Source of the DNA: JAJDIA01 sp031555735 | GTDB taxonomy: Bacteria; Bacteroidota; Bacteroidia; Bacteroidales; Tannerellaceae | NCBI GenBank assembly: GCA_031555735.1 | Contig: JAVBUE010000055.1 | Coordinates: 11,769-75,768 of the forward strand | Length of the DNA stretch: 64,000 nucleotides | Direction of reading: 5' to 3' | Shown here: piece by piece, positions 19,188-27,601 of the stretch | Numbering within the stretch: the stretch's first letter is position 1 | Layout of the letters: each line of letters starts with the position of its first letter | Program-made: the position numbers and the translations under genes | Notes under the pieces: model-generated | The model's database searches: none | What the model saw: the letters and a program-made list of their open reading frames with translations, nothing else | Told to the model about the DNA's origin: nothing

Positions 19188-21812
19188 TTATCCTTTCCGC
19201 AAAGCAAAAATGCTCTCTTCTAACGATTTAATTTTGCTTTCGGCATCCGCCTGTTTTTTACGTTCCATGTCGATCACTTGCGCCGGCGCTTTGCCCACAA
19301 AACTCTCGTTGCTTAGTTTCTTCCGGACAGACGCCAGGAAGCCTTGCTGATACACCAGCTCTTCCTCCAACTTTGCCAGTTCTTCGGCTACATTGAGCAT
19401 AGATCCCAGCGGAACGGCATACTCGGTGGTTCCCACGAGGAACGATACGGCGCCGGTGGTTTTCTCCTGTACGACGTCGATCGCCGACAAGTTACACATC
19501 TTCGCAATCACAGCGTTGAAGGCGTCCGAATGGGTGCCGACCACCTGCAACGACAACACCTCTTTATTCGGGATATTCTTTTGCAGGCGGATGGTACGGA
19601 TACCGCTGATGATTTCCTTCACGCCGTCAAACGACACCAGGAAAGAAGCATCGGCTTCGGTTGCCAGCGGCATGCGGGCCACCATGATACTCTCACCTTC
19701 CTGGCGCGGTTCGATCGCCTGCCACAATTCTTCCGTGATGAACGGCATGAACGGATGGAGCAGGCGGAGCAACGCGTCGAAGTATCCGAGCGTCGCCTCA
19801 TAGGTAACCTTGTCGATCGGTTGCTGGTAGCCCGGCTTGATCATCTCCAGGTACCAGGAAGAAAACTCGTCCCAGAACAGCTTATACACCAGCATCAACG
19901 CTTCGTTCAACCGGTATTTTCCAAAGAGGTCGTCCATTTCGGCGATGGTCTTGCCCAGTTGCATCCCGAACCATTCCACCGCCATCCGGGAGGCTTCCGG
20001 CTGAGCTGCCGCAACATCCACTTCCCACCCTTTCACTAAGCGGAACGCGTTCCATATCTTGTTGTTGAAGTTGCGCCCCTGTTCGCAGAGCGATTCGTCG
20101 AACGGCAGGTCGTTGCCGGCAGGCGATGTCAGCAACATCCCCATCCGTACGCCATCCGCCCCATAGACATTCATCAGGTCGATCGGGTCGGGCGAGTTAC
20201 CCAGTGATTTGGACATTTTCCGTCCGAGTTTATCCCGTACAATCCCCGTAAAATAGACATTATGGAAACAAGCCTCCCCCCGGTATTCATAACCGGAGAT
20301 AATCATACGCGCTACCCAGAAGAAAATGATTTCGGGGGCGGTAACCAGGTCGTTCGTCGGATAATAGTAGTTCACATCCGCATTCTCCGGATGGTTGATC
20401 CCGTCGAATACCGAGATCGGCCAGAGCCAGGAAGAAAACCAGGTATCGAGGCAGTCTTCATCCTGCCGCAGGTCGGCCGCTTGCAGGTTGGCATTGCCCG
20501 ATTTCTCCCGTGCCAGCCGCAGCGCCTCCTTTTCCGAACCGGCCACCACAAAGCCTCCTTCCGGCAGATAGTAGGCCGGGATACGATGCCCCCACCACAA
20601 CTGGCGGCTGATGTTCCAGTCTTTCACATTCTCCATCCAGTGGCGGTACATATTCTTGAACTTGGGCGGATGGAATTTGATCGTATCGTTTTCAACCGCG
20701 TCCAGCGCCGGTTTGGACAGTTGTTCCATCTTCAGGAACCACTGCATCGACAGCTTCGGTTCGATCGGCACGTCCGTCCGTTCCGAATAACCAACGCTGT
20801 TGGTATAAGCCTCCGTTTTTTCCATGAGCCCCAGGGCTTCCAGGTCTTTCTCGATTTGCTTGCGCACCGCGAAGCGGTCCATCCCTTCGTACTGGAGGCC
20901 ATAGGCGTTCAGCGTACCGTTATCGTTGAAGATATCCAAAGATTCGAGGTTGAACTTCTCACCCAACATATAGTCGTTCACGTCGTGCGCGGGCGTCACC
21001 TTCAGGAAGCCCGTACCGAATTCACGGTCCACATATTCGTCTTCGATGATGGGCACCACCCGGTTGGCGATCGGCACGATCACTTTCTTCCCTTTCAGAT
21101 GCGCAGTTTTCGGATCATCCGGGTGGATACAAACGGCTACGTCGCCGAAGATCGTCTCCGGACGGGTGGTAGCGACAACGGCAAAGCCGACTTCCCCTTC
21201 CACCTTATACCGTATATAATACAGCTTCCCATGTTCTTCCTTGTGGATCACTTCCTCGTCCGAAATGGCGGTCTGCGCCGCCGGGTCCCAGTTCACCATC
21301 CGGATCCCGCGATAGATCAGTCCTTTATTATACAGATCGACAAACACCCTGATCACGCTTTCCGACCGTTCGTCGTCCATCGTAAAGCAGGTACGATCCC
21401 AGTCGCACGAAGCACCCAGTTTCTTGAGCTGCTCGAGGATGATACCTCCATGCTTGTGCGTCCAGTCCCAGGCATGCTGCAGGAATTCATCCCGGGTGAG
21501 GTCGTTTTTGCGGATGCCTTCGGCCGCCAGTTTGGCTACCACTTTCGCTTCCGTAGCGATCGACGCATGGTCGGTTCCCGGAACCCAGCAAGCATTCTTT
21601 CCCAGCATACGCGCCCGGCGCACCAGGATATCCTGGATGGTATTGTTCAGCATATGTCCCATGTGCAACACACCGGTCACGTTGGGCGGGGGGATCACAA
21701 CCGTATAAGGTTCCCGGTCGTCGGGCACCGACTTGAAAAAACCGTTGTCCAACCAATACTGATACCATTTTCCTTCCACTTCCGAAGGATTGTACTTGCT
21801 TGCTAATTCCAT
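19188..21812 (-). CDS. valS: valyl-tRNA synthetase
   Basis: Charges tRNA-Val. I chose the ATG at 21812 (MELASKYNPSEVEGKW), giving 874 residues, the normal bacterial length; the longer open frame upstream has no homology-like sequence. The class I signatures are HMGHML after PPPNVTG, and KMSKS in GRKMSKSLGNSPDP. The editing domain (TTRPETIFGDVA) and the tRNA-binding C-terminal coiled coil are present. Long ORFs on the opposite strand here are antisense shadows. Confidence 0.97.
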   Translation of the reverse strand: MELASKYNPSEVEGKWYQYWLDNGFFKSVPDDREPYTVVIPPPNVTGVLHMGHMLNNTIQDILVRRARMLGKNACWVPGTDHASIATEAKVVAKLAAEGIRKNDLTRDEFLQHAWDWTHKHGGIILEQLKKLGASCDWDRTCFTMDDERSESVIRVFVDLYNKGLIYRGIRMVNWDPAAQTAISDEEVIHKEEHGKLYYIRYKVEGEVGFAVVATTRPETIFGDVAVCIHPDDPKTAHLKGKKVIVPIANRVVPIIEDEYVDREFGTGFLKVTPAHDVNDYMLGEKFNLESLDIFNDNGTLNAYGLQYEGMDRFAVRKQIEKDLEALGLMEKTEAYTNSVGYSERTDVPIEPKLSMQWFLKMEQLSKPALDAVENDTIKFHPPKFKNMYRHWMENVKDWNISRQLWWGHRIPAYYLPEGGFVVAGSEKEALRLAREKSGNANLQAADLRQDEDCLDTWFSSWLWPISVFDGINHPENADVNYYYPTNDLVTAPEIIFFWVARMIISGYEYRGEACFHNVYFTGIVRDKLGRKMSKSLGNSPDPIDLMNVYGADGVRMGMLLTSPAGNDLPFDESLCEQGRNFNNKIWNAFRLVKGWEVDVAAAQPEASRMAVEWFGMQLGKTIAEMDDLFGKYRLNEALMLVYKLFWDEFSSWYLEMIKPGYQQPIDKVTYEATLGYFDALLRLLHPFMPFITEELWQAIEPRQEGESIMVARMPLATEADASFLVSFDGVKEIISGIRTIRLQKNIPNKEVLSLQVVGTHSDAFNAVIAKMCNLSAIDVVQEKTTGAVSFLVGTTEYAVPLGSMLNVAEELAKLEEELVYQQGFLASVRKKLSNESFVGKAPAQVIDMERKKQADAESKIKSLEESIFALRKG

Positions 21813-21929
21813 ACTTTTATATCTCGCTAAATGATTCGTTACGAACAAGTCACGCCTTTTTTTATGATGGCGGACGGTATAGCTGGCAAAAGTACAAAAA
21901 AATACAAATCTTCTACCTAAAGAAAATAC

Positions 21930-21938
21930 TATCTTTGT
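21930..21938 (+). promoter_or_regulatory. putative -7 box (TATCTTTGT)
   Basis: Exact TAnnTTTG match 27 bases upstream of the PagL-like gene. No -33 element seen. Confidence 0.45.
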
Positions 21939-21964
21939 CAACTCATATTGATTAAACCGGTTAA

Positions 21965-23203
21965 ATGAAAAAAGTAGAACGAAAATGGCAAGCACTGCTG
22001 ATCCTGGGGATGATGTTTCTCTTGCCGGATTCCGTTTTCGCGCAGACAGGGACGGAACACCTGGATTCACTCTCCTTCTCCCACGGATTCATCCATCGGA
22101 TCGAGGCCGAAGCACGGCCGGGGTATATCCTGCCCACACAAGCCTTTCTGCGGGGAGAAAACGAACAGATGCAACCGATCGAGAACGCATTGTCGGCTCA
22201 CCTGAAGTATGCGTTCCACTCCTATCCGGGCACCGTCGCCGACCGGATATACGGAGGAGCCTACCAGGGGCTGGGCCTTGGCTGGTTCACCTTCGGCGAG
22301 CCCGAACACCTGGGTTCACCGCTTGCCTTATACCTCTTCCAGGGAGCGCGGATCGCCCGGCTCGCTCCCCAGCTGACACTGAATTACGAATGGAATTTCG
22401 GGTTGTCGTTCGGTTGGAAACCGTATCATCCCGACCTCAATCCCTACAACAAGGTGATCGGATCGAAGACCAACGCCTACCTGAACACCAACTTCTACCT
22501 GAGTTGGATGCTTTCGCCGCAGTTTGATTTCACGGCGGGGATCGACCTGAGCCATTTCTCCAACGGAAATACCCAATTCCCGAACGCCGGGCTCAATACG
22601 CTGGGGGCGAAAGTGGGGCTTATCTATAACTTCAACCGGAACGAGCGCGCCTGCCGCCAACCACTCTACCTCCCCTATATACCGCCTTTCCCCCGGCATA
22701 TCAGCTACGACCTGGTGTTGTTCGGTTCCTGGCGCAGGAAAGGGGTGGCCGTAGGCGATGAACAATATGCCGCACCCGGCAGATATACGGTGGCCGGTTT
22801 CAGCTTTGCCCCGATGTATAATGTAGGATATAAGTTCCGTACCGGCATCGCCGCCGATGTCGTGTACGACGGAAGCGCCAACCTCTATGCCCCGCCTTAT
22901 ATACTCGGGACCATGCCTACCTTTGAACAGCCGTCGTTCGAAGAGCAGCTCGCCTTCGGCCTCTCCGCCCGGTTCGAATATGTGATGCCTTATTTTACGG
23001 TGGGGCTCGGTATCGGGACGAACGTGCTGCATGCCGGAGGCGACCTCAAAAGCTGTTACCAGATCCTGGCCTTAAAGATCAACGTATCCCGCAACTCATT
23101 CCTCCATATCGGCTACAACCTCCACAATTTCCACACGCCCAACTACCTGATGCTTGGCGTCGGGTTCCGTTTTCACAACCTGTATCCGGAGATCACCCGG
23201 TAA
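21965..23203 (+). CDS. PagL-like acyloxyacyl hydrolase (lipid A 3-O-deacylase family)
   Basis: 412 residues with a signal peptide (ending SVFAQ) and alternating beta strands of an outer-membrane barrel. The PagL-type catalytic block is visible as DLSHFSNGNTQFPNAGLN, with the His-x-Ser-Asn arrangement. Family members remove a 3-linked acyl chain from lipid A. At about 410 residues it is longer than classical PagL, typical of the Bacteroidetes versions. Divergent from valS, with its own -7 box. A lipid A role is inferred from the motif and not proven. Confidence 0.82.
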   Translation: MKKVERKWQALLILGMMFLLPDSVFAQTGTEHLDSLSFSHGFIHRIEAEARPGYILPTQAFLRGENEQMQPIENALSAHLKYAFHSYPGTVADRIYGGAYQGLGLGWFTFGEPEHLGSPLALYLFQGARIARLAPQLTLNYEWNFGLSFGWKPYHPDLNPYNKVIGSKTNAYLNTNFYLSWMLSPQFDFTAGIDLSHFSNGNTQFPNAGLNTLGAKVGLIYNFNRNERACRQPLYLPYIPPFPRHISYDLVLFGSWRRKGVAVGDEQYAAPGRYTVAGFSFAPMYNVGYKFRTGIAADVVYDGSANLYAPPYILGTMPTFEQPSFEEQLAFGLSARFEYVMPYFTVGLGIGTNVLHAGGDLKSCYQILALKINVSRNSFLHIGYNLHNFHTPNYLMLGVGFRFHNLYPEITR

Positions 23204-23221
23204 GCAGGGCGGTTGAGGGGT

Positions 23222-24115
23222 TTACCTTTTCACATAGGGAGCGTTCACCAGGAAGTCGTAGTCGTACTTCAGCGCTTCCAGGGGAGTCATGTTATAGCGC
23301 TCCTGTTCCACGTAATAGTCTTCGAGTCCGGCAAGGTCGGCAACGGCGAAGAGGGCTTCAAAGTCAACCAGCCCCTTGCCGAATTCCGTACTTCCTTCAC
23401 CGTCGGGGTTCGCATCCTTGAGGTGCCAGTTCCCGAAGCGTCCGGGGTATTTCCGCACATAATCGTCGCATTTGTAACCGCCGTACACCAGTTGCGCCGT
23501 GTCCATCTGGAAGGCAACCAGCTTCGGATCGGTGTTCTCGATCAGTACATTATAAGGGATCTGCCCGTCAATCGGATGGAACTCTTCGATATGGTTATGG
23601 AAGGCAAACTTCAGTCCGTTCTCTTTCGCTATTTCGCCCGATTTGTTGAACTGGGCGGCTAAGCGTTTCACATCATCGATGGTCACGATCTGCCCTGCCG
23701 GATAGCTGGCCTGCACGATCCACTTGCAACCTACCTTGGCCGTATCGGCGCAATTTTTCTTCCAGCGGTCCCACTGCCCGGTCTGGTCGCCTTCGGCGGG
23801 CAACAGCTTCAATCCGGTATGCGAACCGGTGAGGGTAGCGCCCAGGTCGGCCAGGAATTTCTTCATCTCATTCGGGGTACGCCCGAAGAACTTTCCGTCC
23901 CGGTACCCAAAAGCTTCCAACCGTTTGTAGCCGATAGCGACCACGGCTTTGAGCGTTTCTTCCACATGCATCGATATTTCTTCCCGGACGCTGTACAACT
24001 GTACGCCGATGGCTTTCTCACGCGGCACCAGCGAGCATCCGCTCCAGCCGGCGGGCAGTGCACCCAGGGCTGTCAGCGCAGCGCCTGTCTTCAAAAAATC
24101 CCTTCTTGTTACCAT
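23222..24115 (-). CDS. exported sugar isomerase/epimerase-like lipoprotein
   Basis: 297 residues. A twin-arginine-like start (TRRDFLKTG) leads a hydrophobic stretch ending in a possible lipobox (GWSGC near residue 27). The rest is a xylose isomerase-like TIM barrel with FAFHNHIEEF, VAFQMDTAQLVYGG and NWHLKD, positions that usually bind a divalent metal. Bacteroidales carry many such paralogues, and the substrate is unknown. It is convergent with the PagL-like gene. Confidence 0.82.
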   Translation of the reverse strand: MVTRRDFLKTGAALTALGALPAGWSGCSLVPREKAIGVQLYSVREEISMHVEETLKAVVAIGYKRLEAFGYRDGKFFGRTPNEMKKFLADLGATLTGSHTGLKLLPAEGDQTGQWDRWKKNCADTAKVGCKWIVQASYPAGQIVTIDDVKRLAAQFNKSGEIAKENGLKFAFHNHIEEFHPIDGQIPYNVLIENTDPKLVAFQMDTAQLVYGGYKCDDYVRKYPGRFGNWHLKDANPDGEGSTEFGKGLVDFEALFAVADLAGLEDYYVEQERYNMTPLEALKYDYDFLVNAPYVKR

Positions 24116-24171
24116 GCTTTTGTTTTTACGAATGAGTATGATTATCCGCGCTAAAGGTAAAAATTAATTCT

Positions 24172-24180
24172 TACTTTTGC
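24172..24180 (+). promoter_or_regulatory. putative -7 box (TACTTTTGC) for the MATE gene
   Basis: Exact TAnnTTTGY match 17 bases before the chosen MATE start; it supports the ATG at 24198 over the TTG at 24177, which lies inside the box. Confidence 0.45.
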
Positions 24181-24197
24181 CCAAATTTCGGGAAAGA

Positions 24198-25532
24198 ATG
24201 CAGGGTTACAGAAATCTCACGGATGGGCCGATCGGACGCCAACTTTACAACCTCGCCATGCCCATTGTCGGGACCTCTTTTATTCAGATGGCATATACCC
24301 TTACGGATATCGCCTGGGTGGGACGGCTGGGGAGCGAAGCGGTGGCGGCTGTCGGAGCGGTAGGCATCCTTACGTGGCTGACCTATTCCATCTCCCTGCT
24401 CAGCAAAGTGGGATCGGAAGTGAGCGTCGGACAGTGCATCGGACGGCGTGACATGGCCGAAGCCTGCCGGTATGCCTCGCACAACCTCACAATCGGGTTG
24501 TTGATATCCCTGGGCTGGGGGACGTTGCTGTTCACCCTGGCTCATCCGATCATCGGGCTGTTTGCCCTTGCGCCTGAGATCACCGCCAAGGCGGTGGAAT
24601 ACCTCCGGATCGTGTCCACCGCCTTCCCTTTTTTCTTTCTTTCGGCCGCCTTCACCGGAATCCACAACGCGGCGGGAATGAGCAAGATCCCGTTTTACAT
24701 CAGCGGGATCGGGCTGGTGTTGAATATGATACTCGATCCCCTGTTTATCTTTGTGTTCGACGGTGGGACGGCAGGTGCCGGATGGGCCACGTGGGTGGCG
24801 CAGGCCGTGGTTTGCCTGCTGTTTGTGTTCCGCCTGAAATGGCGCAGCCGGCTGATGGGGGGATTCCCCTTCTTCACCCGGCTGCGGTGGAAATATACGC
24901 GCCGGGTGCTTCAACTGGGATTGCCGGTGGCCTTCCTCAACAGTTTCTTCGCCATCATCAACCTGTTTATGGGACGGACCGCTTCGCTGCACGGCGGACA
25001 TATCGGACTAATGACACTCACCGCCGGAGGGCAGTTGGAAGCCATCGCCTGGAATACATCCCAGGGGTTCAGTACCGGCCTGAGCGCTTTCGTCGCGCAG
25101 AATTTCGCGGCGCTGAAACACGACCGTGTACGCAAAGCCTATCAGGCAACCCTGAAGATGACGCTGGTGCTGGGACTGTTTTGCACCCTGCTCTTCGTTT
25201 TCTTCGGCGGCGAAGTGTTTTCCCTGATCGTTCCCGAACGGGAAGCGTATAAGGCGGGAGGCATTTTCCTCCGGATAGACGGGTATTCCATGCTCTTCAT
25301 GATGGTGGAGATCACCATGCAGGGGCTGTTCTATGGTACCGGGCGCACGATGCCGCCGGCCATTATCAGCATCTCCTTCAATATCATCCGCGTGCCATTG
25401 GCTATTTTCCTTTCTTCCGCCGGGCTGGGCGTGGAAGGGGTTTGGTGGGCGATCAGCATCACCAGCTCGCTGAAAGGCATCACCGCCTTCTTCTGGTTCC
25501 GGTTGTTACAGAAAAAGATACTGGTTTCCTGA
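24198..25532 (+). CDS. MATE-family efflux transporter
   Basis: Cation-coupled exporter of drugs or metabolites at the inner membrane. From the ATG at 24198, preceded by a GGGAAAG ribosome-binding stretch, it is 444 residues with about twelve membrane helices. The N-half starts with PIVGTSFIQMAYTLTDIAWV and the C-half repeats the fold from about residue 235 (GLPVAFLNSFFAIINLFMG). The conserved pattern LYNLAMP...GS is kept. The substrate cannot be told from sequence. It ends at the left edge of intergenic element B. Confidence 0.9.
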   Translation: MQGYRNLTDGPIGRQLYNLAMPIVGTSFIQMAYTLTDIAWVGRLGSEAVAAVGAVGILTWLTYSISLLSKVGSEVSVGQCIGRRDMAEACRYASHNLTIGLLISLGWGTLLFTLAHPIIGLFALAPEITAKAVEYLRIVSTAFPFFFLSAAFTGIHNAAGMSKIPFYISGIGLVLNMILDPLFIFVFDGGTAGAGWATWVAQAVVCLLFVFRLKWRSRLMGGFPFFTRLRWKYTRRVLQLGLPVAFLNSFFAIINLFMGRTASLHGGHIGLMTLTAGGQLEAIAWNTSQGFSTGLSAFVAQNFAALKHDRVRKAYQATLKMTLVLGLFCTLLFVFFGGEVFSLIVPEREAYKAGGIFLRIDGYSMLFMMVEITMQGLFYGTGRTMPPAIISISFNIIRVPLAIFLSSAGLGVEGVWWAISITSSLKGITAFFWFRLLQKKILVS

Positions 25533-25573
25533 TGGAAAGGGCGTTTTTCCCGGCTCATCCCCGAAATGGCACA

Positions 25574-25981
25574 GTGTACCATTTCGAAATGGAACACCGG
25601 ATGTATGCCCCTACAGCTACTTCCCGAAAACTGCTTCCACCTTCCACTCATCAGGGTTAATCCGCTGTTTATTATATAGATTACGAAGTGGAGGATGCTT
25701 CTGTCCTCCTTCCACGTCCCCCTTCTCCTTCCACTCGGACATACGGTAAAACTACCATAGGTAGATGATTGAACAAACATAGGTAGATGTTTGAACTACC
25801 ATAGGTAGATGATTGAACAAACATAGGTAGTTGATATTGTATTCAATTGCCGGAAAAAACGATGTCAGAATTCCATTCTGCATCTGGAAGTTGTGCTGTC
25901 AACGTATAGATGATGTTCCAACAAGAGCTGGATGTTGTTGGAACGACATCCAGATCTTGTTGAAACGACATCTACATGCAG
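25574..25981. repeat. intergenic element B (one-sided relative of A and C)
   Basis: Lies in the 588-base gap between the convergent MATE and DUF1080 genes; no gene is visible there. From left to right: a 24-bp near-palindrome centred on TTTCGAAA (25574-25597); a TTCCAC-rich block including AACTGCTTCCACCTTCCACT (25629-25648), shared exactly with element C; four CATAGGTAG cores starting at 25756, 25778, 25800 and 25822 (22-bp step), with units one and three identical so that a 44-bp tandem repeat results; and five 16-mer units starting at 25878, 25900, 25922, 25944 and 25966 (22-bp step). The right-hand TTCCAC arm found in A and C is missing. Confidence 0.82.
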
Positions 25982-26058
25982 ATTAAGGATGTGGTGACAT
26001 CATTGTGACATAAAGAAAAGGAAGAGTTGCAGAGAGAAGGAGGTGGTACGTACAAAAA

Positions 26059-26100
26059 ACGGAAGGTTGTCCGGATGGGATCATCCGTGCAACCTTCCGT
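26059..26100 (-). terminator. terminator after the DUF1080 gene
   Basis: Perfect 11-bp stem (ACGGAAGGTTG / CAACCTTCCGT) with a second internal stem (CGGATG/CATCCG), followed on the minus strand by a T-rich run. It lies just downstream of the gene ending at 26121. Confidence 0.75.
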
Positions 26101-26120
26101 TGTTCTATATGCGGAAACGC

Positions 26121-26846
26121 TTAGAGTTCGCGAATCTTGATGTTACGGAACCAGCAGTCGTAGCCATGATCCTGCAAACCGATATACCCTTCTTTCGCAG
26201 GTCCTTCTTTGAAGCCTGGCCAGTCTTTGAATTTGCTCTTCGACACCATTTCATACCATTGCGGTGTCCAGAGTTCGTATTTCACTACTTCCACGCCATT
26301 CTGTGTGTGGGTAACAACGCCGTCTTTCACGCGGATCACGATCGTATTCCATTCTCCGGCCGGTTTTGCGTTCTGCGGCAATGCCGGGAGGATGTCGTAA
26401 AGAGAACCGGCCAGGTGGTTCGACAGTTTATTGTCGCCTGCGTTCCAGTTGTCGAGCACCTGTACTTCCGGTGCGGCATAGTAGATCGGCTTGCCGGCCA
26501 CTTCCTGTACATAATAGAAGATACCTGAGTTACCCGCTTTTTCGATCTTCCAATCGATAGACAATTCAAAGTTCTTGAACTGTTTGGCTCCGAACAGGAT
26601 ATCGCCACCCTGACCGGCGCCGGCACGTTGTCCGCGGGCCACCTTCATCGAATTGTCGTCGATCGACCAGTTGGCTGCCATTTCGGTAGCGTTGCATTTA
26701 CGCCATCCGTCGAAGCTCTTCCCGTCAAACAGGAGTACCCAACCGTCTTTCTTTTCCTTCCCTGTGAGCGTGTTGCTCTTCTGTCCCATTACCTGGCCGG
26801 CGCATACGGCAGCCAGCATCAGGATACATACACTTTTTTTCAGCAT
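26121..26846 (-). CDS. DUF1080 (3-keto-disaccharide hydrolase-like) exported protein
   Basis: 241 residues with a signal peptide (ending AGQVMGQ). The single DUF1080 domain begins at WVLLFDGKSFDGW and ends with GYIGLQDHGYDCWFRNIKI, both hallmark segments of this concanavalin-like jelly-roll family. Some members hydrolyse 3-keto-glycosides made by oxidoreductases; many have no tested function. It is expected in the periplasm. A two-domain relative of the same family lies at 37452. Confidence 0.85.
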   Translation of the reverse strand: MLKKSVCILMLAAVCAGQVMGQKSNTLTGKEKKDGWVLLFDGKSFDGWRKCNATEMAANWSIDDNSMKVARGQRAGAGQGGDILFGAKQFKNFELSIDWKIEKAGNSGIFYYVQEVAGKPIYYAAPEVQVLDNWNAGDNKLSNHLAGSLYDILPALPQNAKPAGEWNTIVIRVKDGVVTHTQNGVEVVKYELWTPQWYEMVSKSKFKDWPGFKEGPAKEGYIGLQDHGYDCWFRNIKIREL

Positions 26847-26878
26847 AGAAATAACTATTAGAATTAAACATAAAAGAA

Positions 26879-27421
26879 TTAAAAACCTGCCAAAACACCT
26901 CGGACATCCTGCAAAGCGCCCGGTGAGATCTCATAAGCCAGACAATACTGCCCGGGTATTCCGGAAGAAGAGGCGACACCATACTCCCCCATCTCCACAT
27001 ACCCGAACCGGTGGTAATACCCCGGATCGCCACAGAGGAACGCGGCGCCATATCCCAGGGAGTCGGCAACGCGCAGCCCTTCCCGCATCAGGGCGCTTCC
27101 CACACCCCGGTTCCGATAGGGCAGCAATACCGACAACGGAGCCACCAGCAATACCGGTACCCGGTTGCCATCGGGGCGATTGATTTCCGTATGTGTGAAT
27201 AAGATATGTCCGACCAACTGTCCGTCCGCTTCGGCCACCAGCCCCAGTGCGGGAATGAACGCCTCGCTGTCTTGCAACCGATCGGCAAAATCCTGTTCAT
27301 CCCCGTCTTTCACCTTTGCTGTTTCGAAAGCGGTCCGGATCAGGCGGTAGATTGCCGGACGATCATCCGGTGTTTGTTGCCTGACACGATAATCAAATGT
27401 GCATGCAGTAGAGCGATTCAT
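26879..27421 (-). CDS. GNAT-family N-acetyltransferase
   Basis: 180 residues with the GNAT fold: an N-terminal strand and helix (YRVRQQTPDDRPAIYRLI), the central strand LVGHILFT, and the acetyl-CoA loop YRNRGVGSALMREGL near residue 100. It ends with a beta strand. Members of this subgroup (YhbS-like) acetylate unknown small substrates or proteins. It sits between the DUF1080 gene (32 bases away) and secDF, on the same strand. Confidence 0.82.
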   Translation of the reverse strand: MNRSTACTFDYRVRQQTPDDRPAIYRLIRTAFETAKVKDGDEQDFADRLQDSEAFIPALGLVAEADGQLVGHILFTHTEINRPDGNRVPVLLVAPLSVLLPYRNRGVGSALMREGLRVADSLGYGAAFLCGDPGYYHRFGYVEMGEYGVASSSGIPGQYCLAYEISPGALQDVRGVLAGF

Positions 27422-27549
27422 GGTATCTGCTATTCCTTTCCGGGGTAAAGATACATTTTTTATTCTATTATCCGAATAAGCACAAAAGAATGAATTAGAT
27501 AAATGTTCGGACCAATCGCAAGACAGGCGGATGTGGGTATAAAAAAAGC

Positions 27550-27576
27550 GGAGCCGGCTCAGTACGAGCCGGCTCC
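27550..27576 (-). terminator. terminator after secDF
   Basis: Perfect 11-bp GC-rich stem (GGAGCCGGCTC / GAGCCGGCTCC) with a 5-base loop, followed on the minus strand by GCTTTTTTTAT. Strong intrinsic terminator 25 bases past the secDF stop. Confidence 0.88.
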
Positions 27577-27601
27577 GTATGTAAGATCCAAACGATCCGG
27601 A

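Noticed and set aside
20262..21806. 514-codon open frame opposite valS
   Set aside because: It is antisense to an intact, well-recognised valyl-tRNA synthetase, is rich in His/Arg/Val as expected from a complementary frame, and has no known domain.
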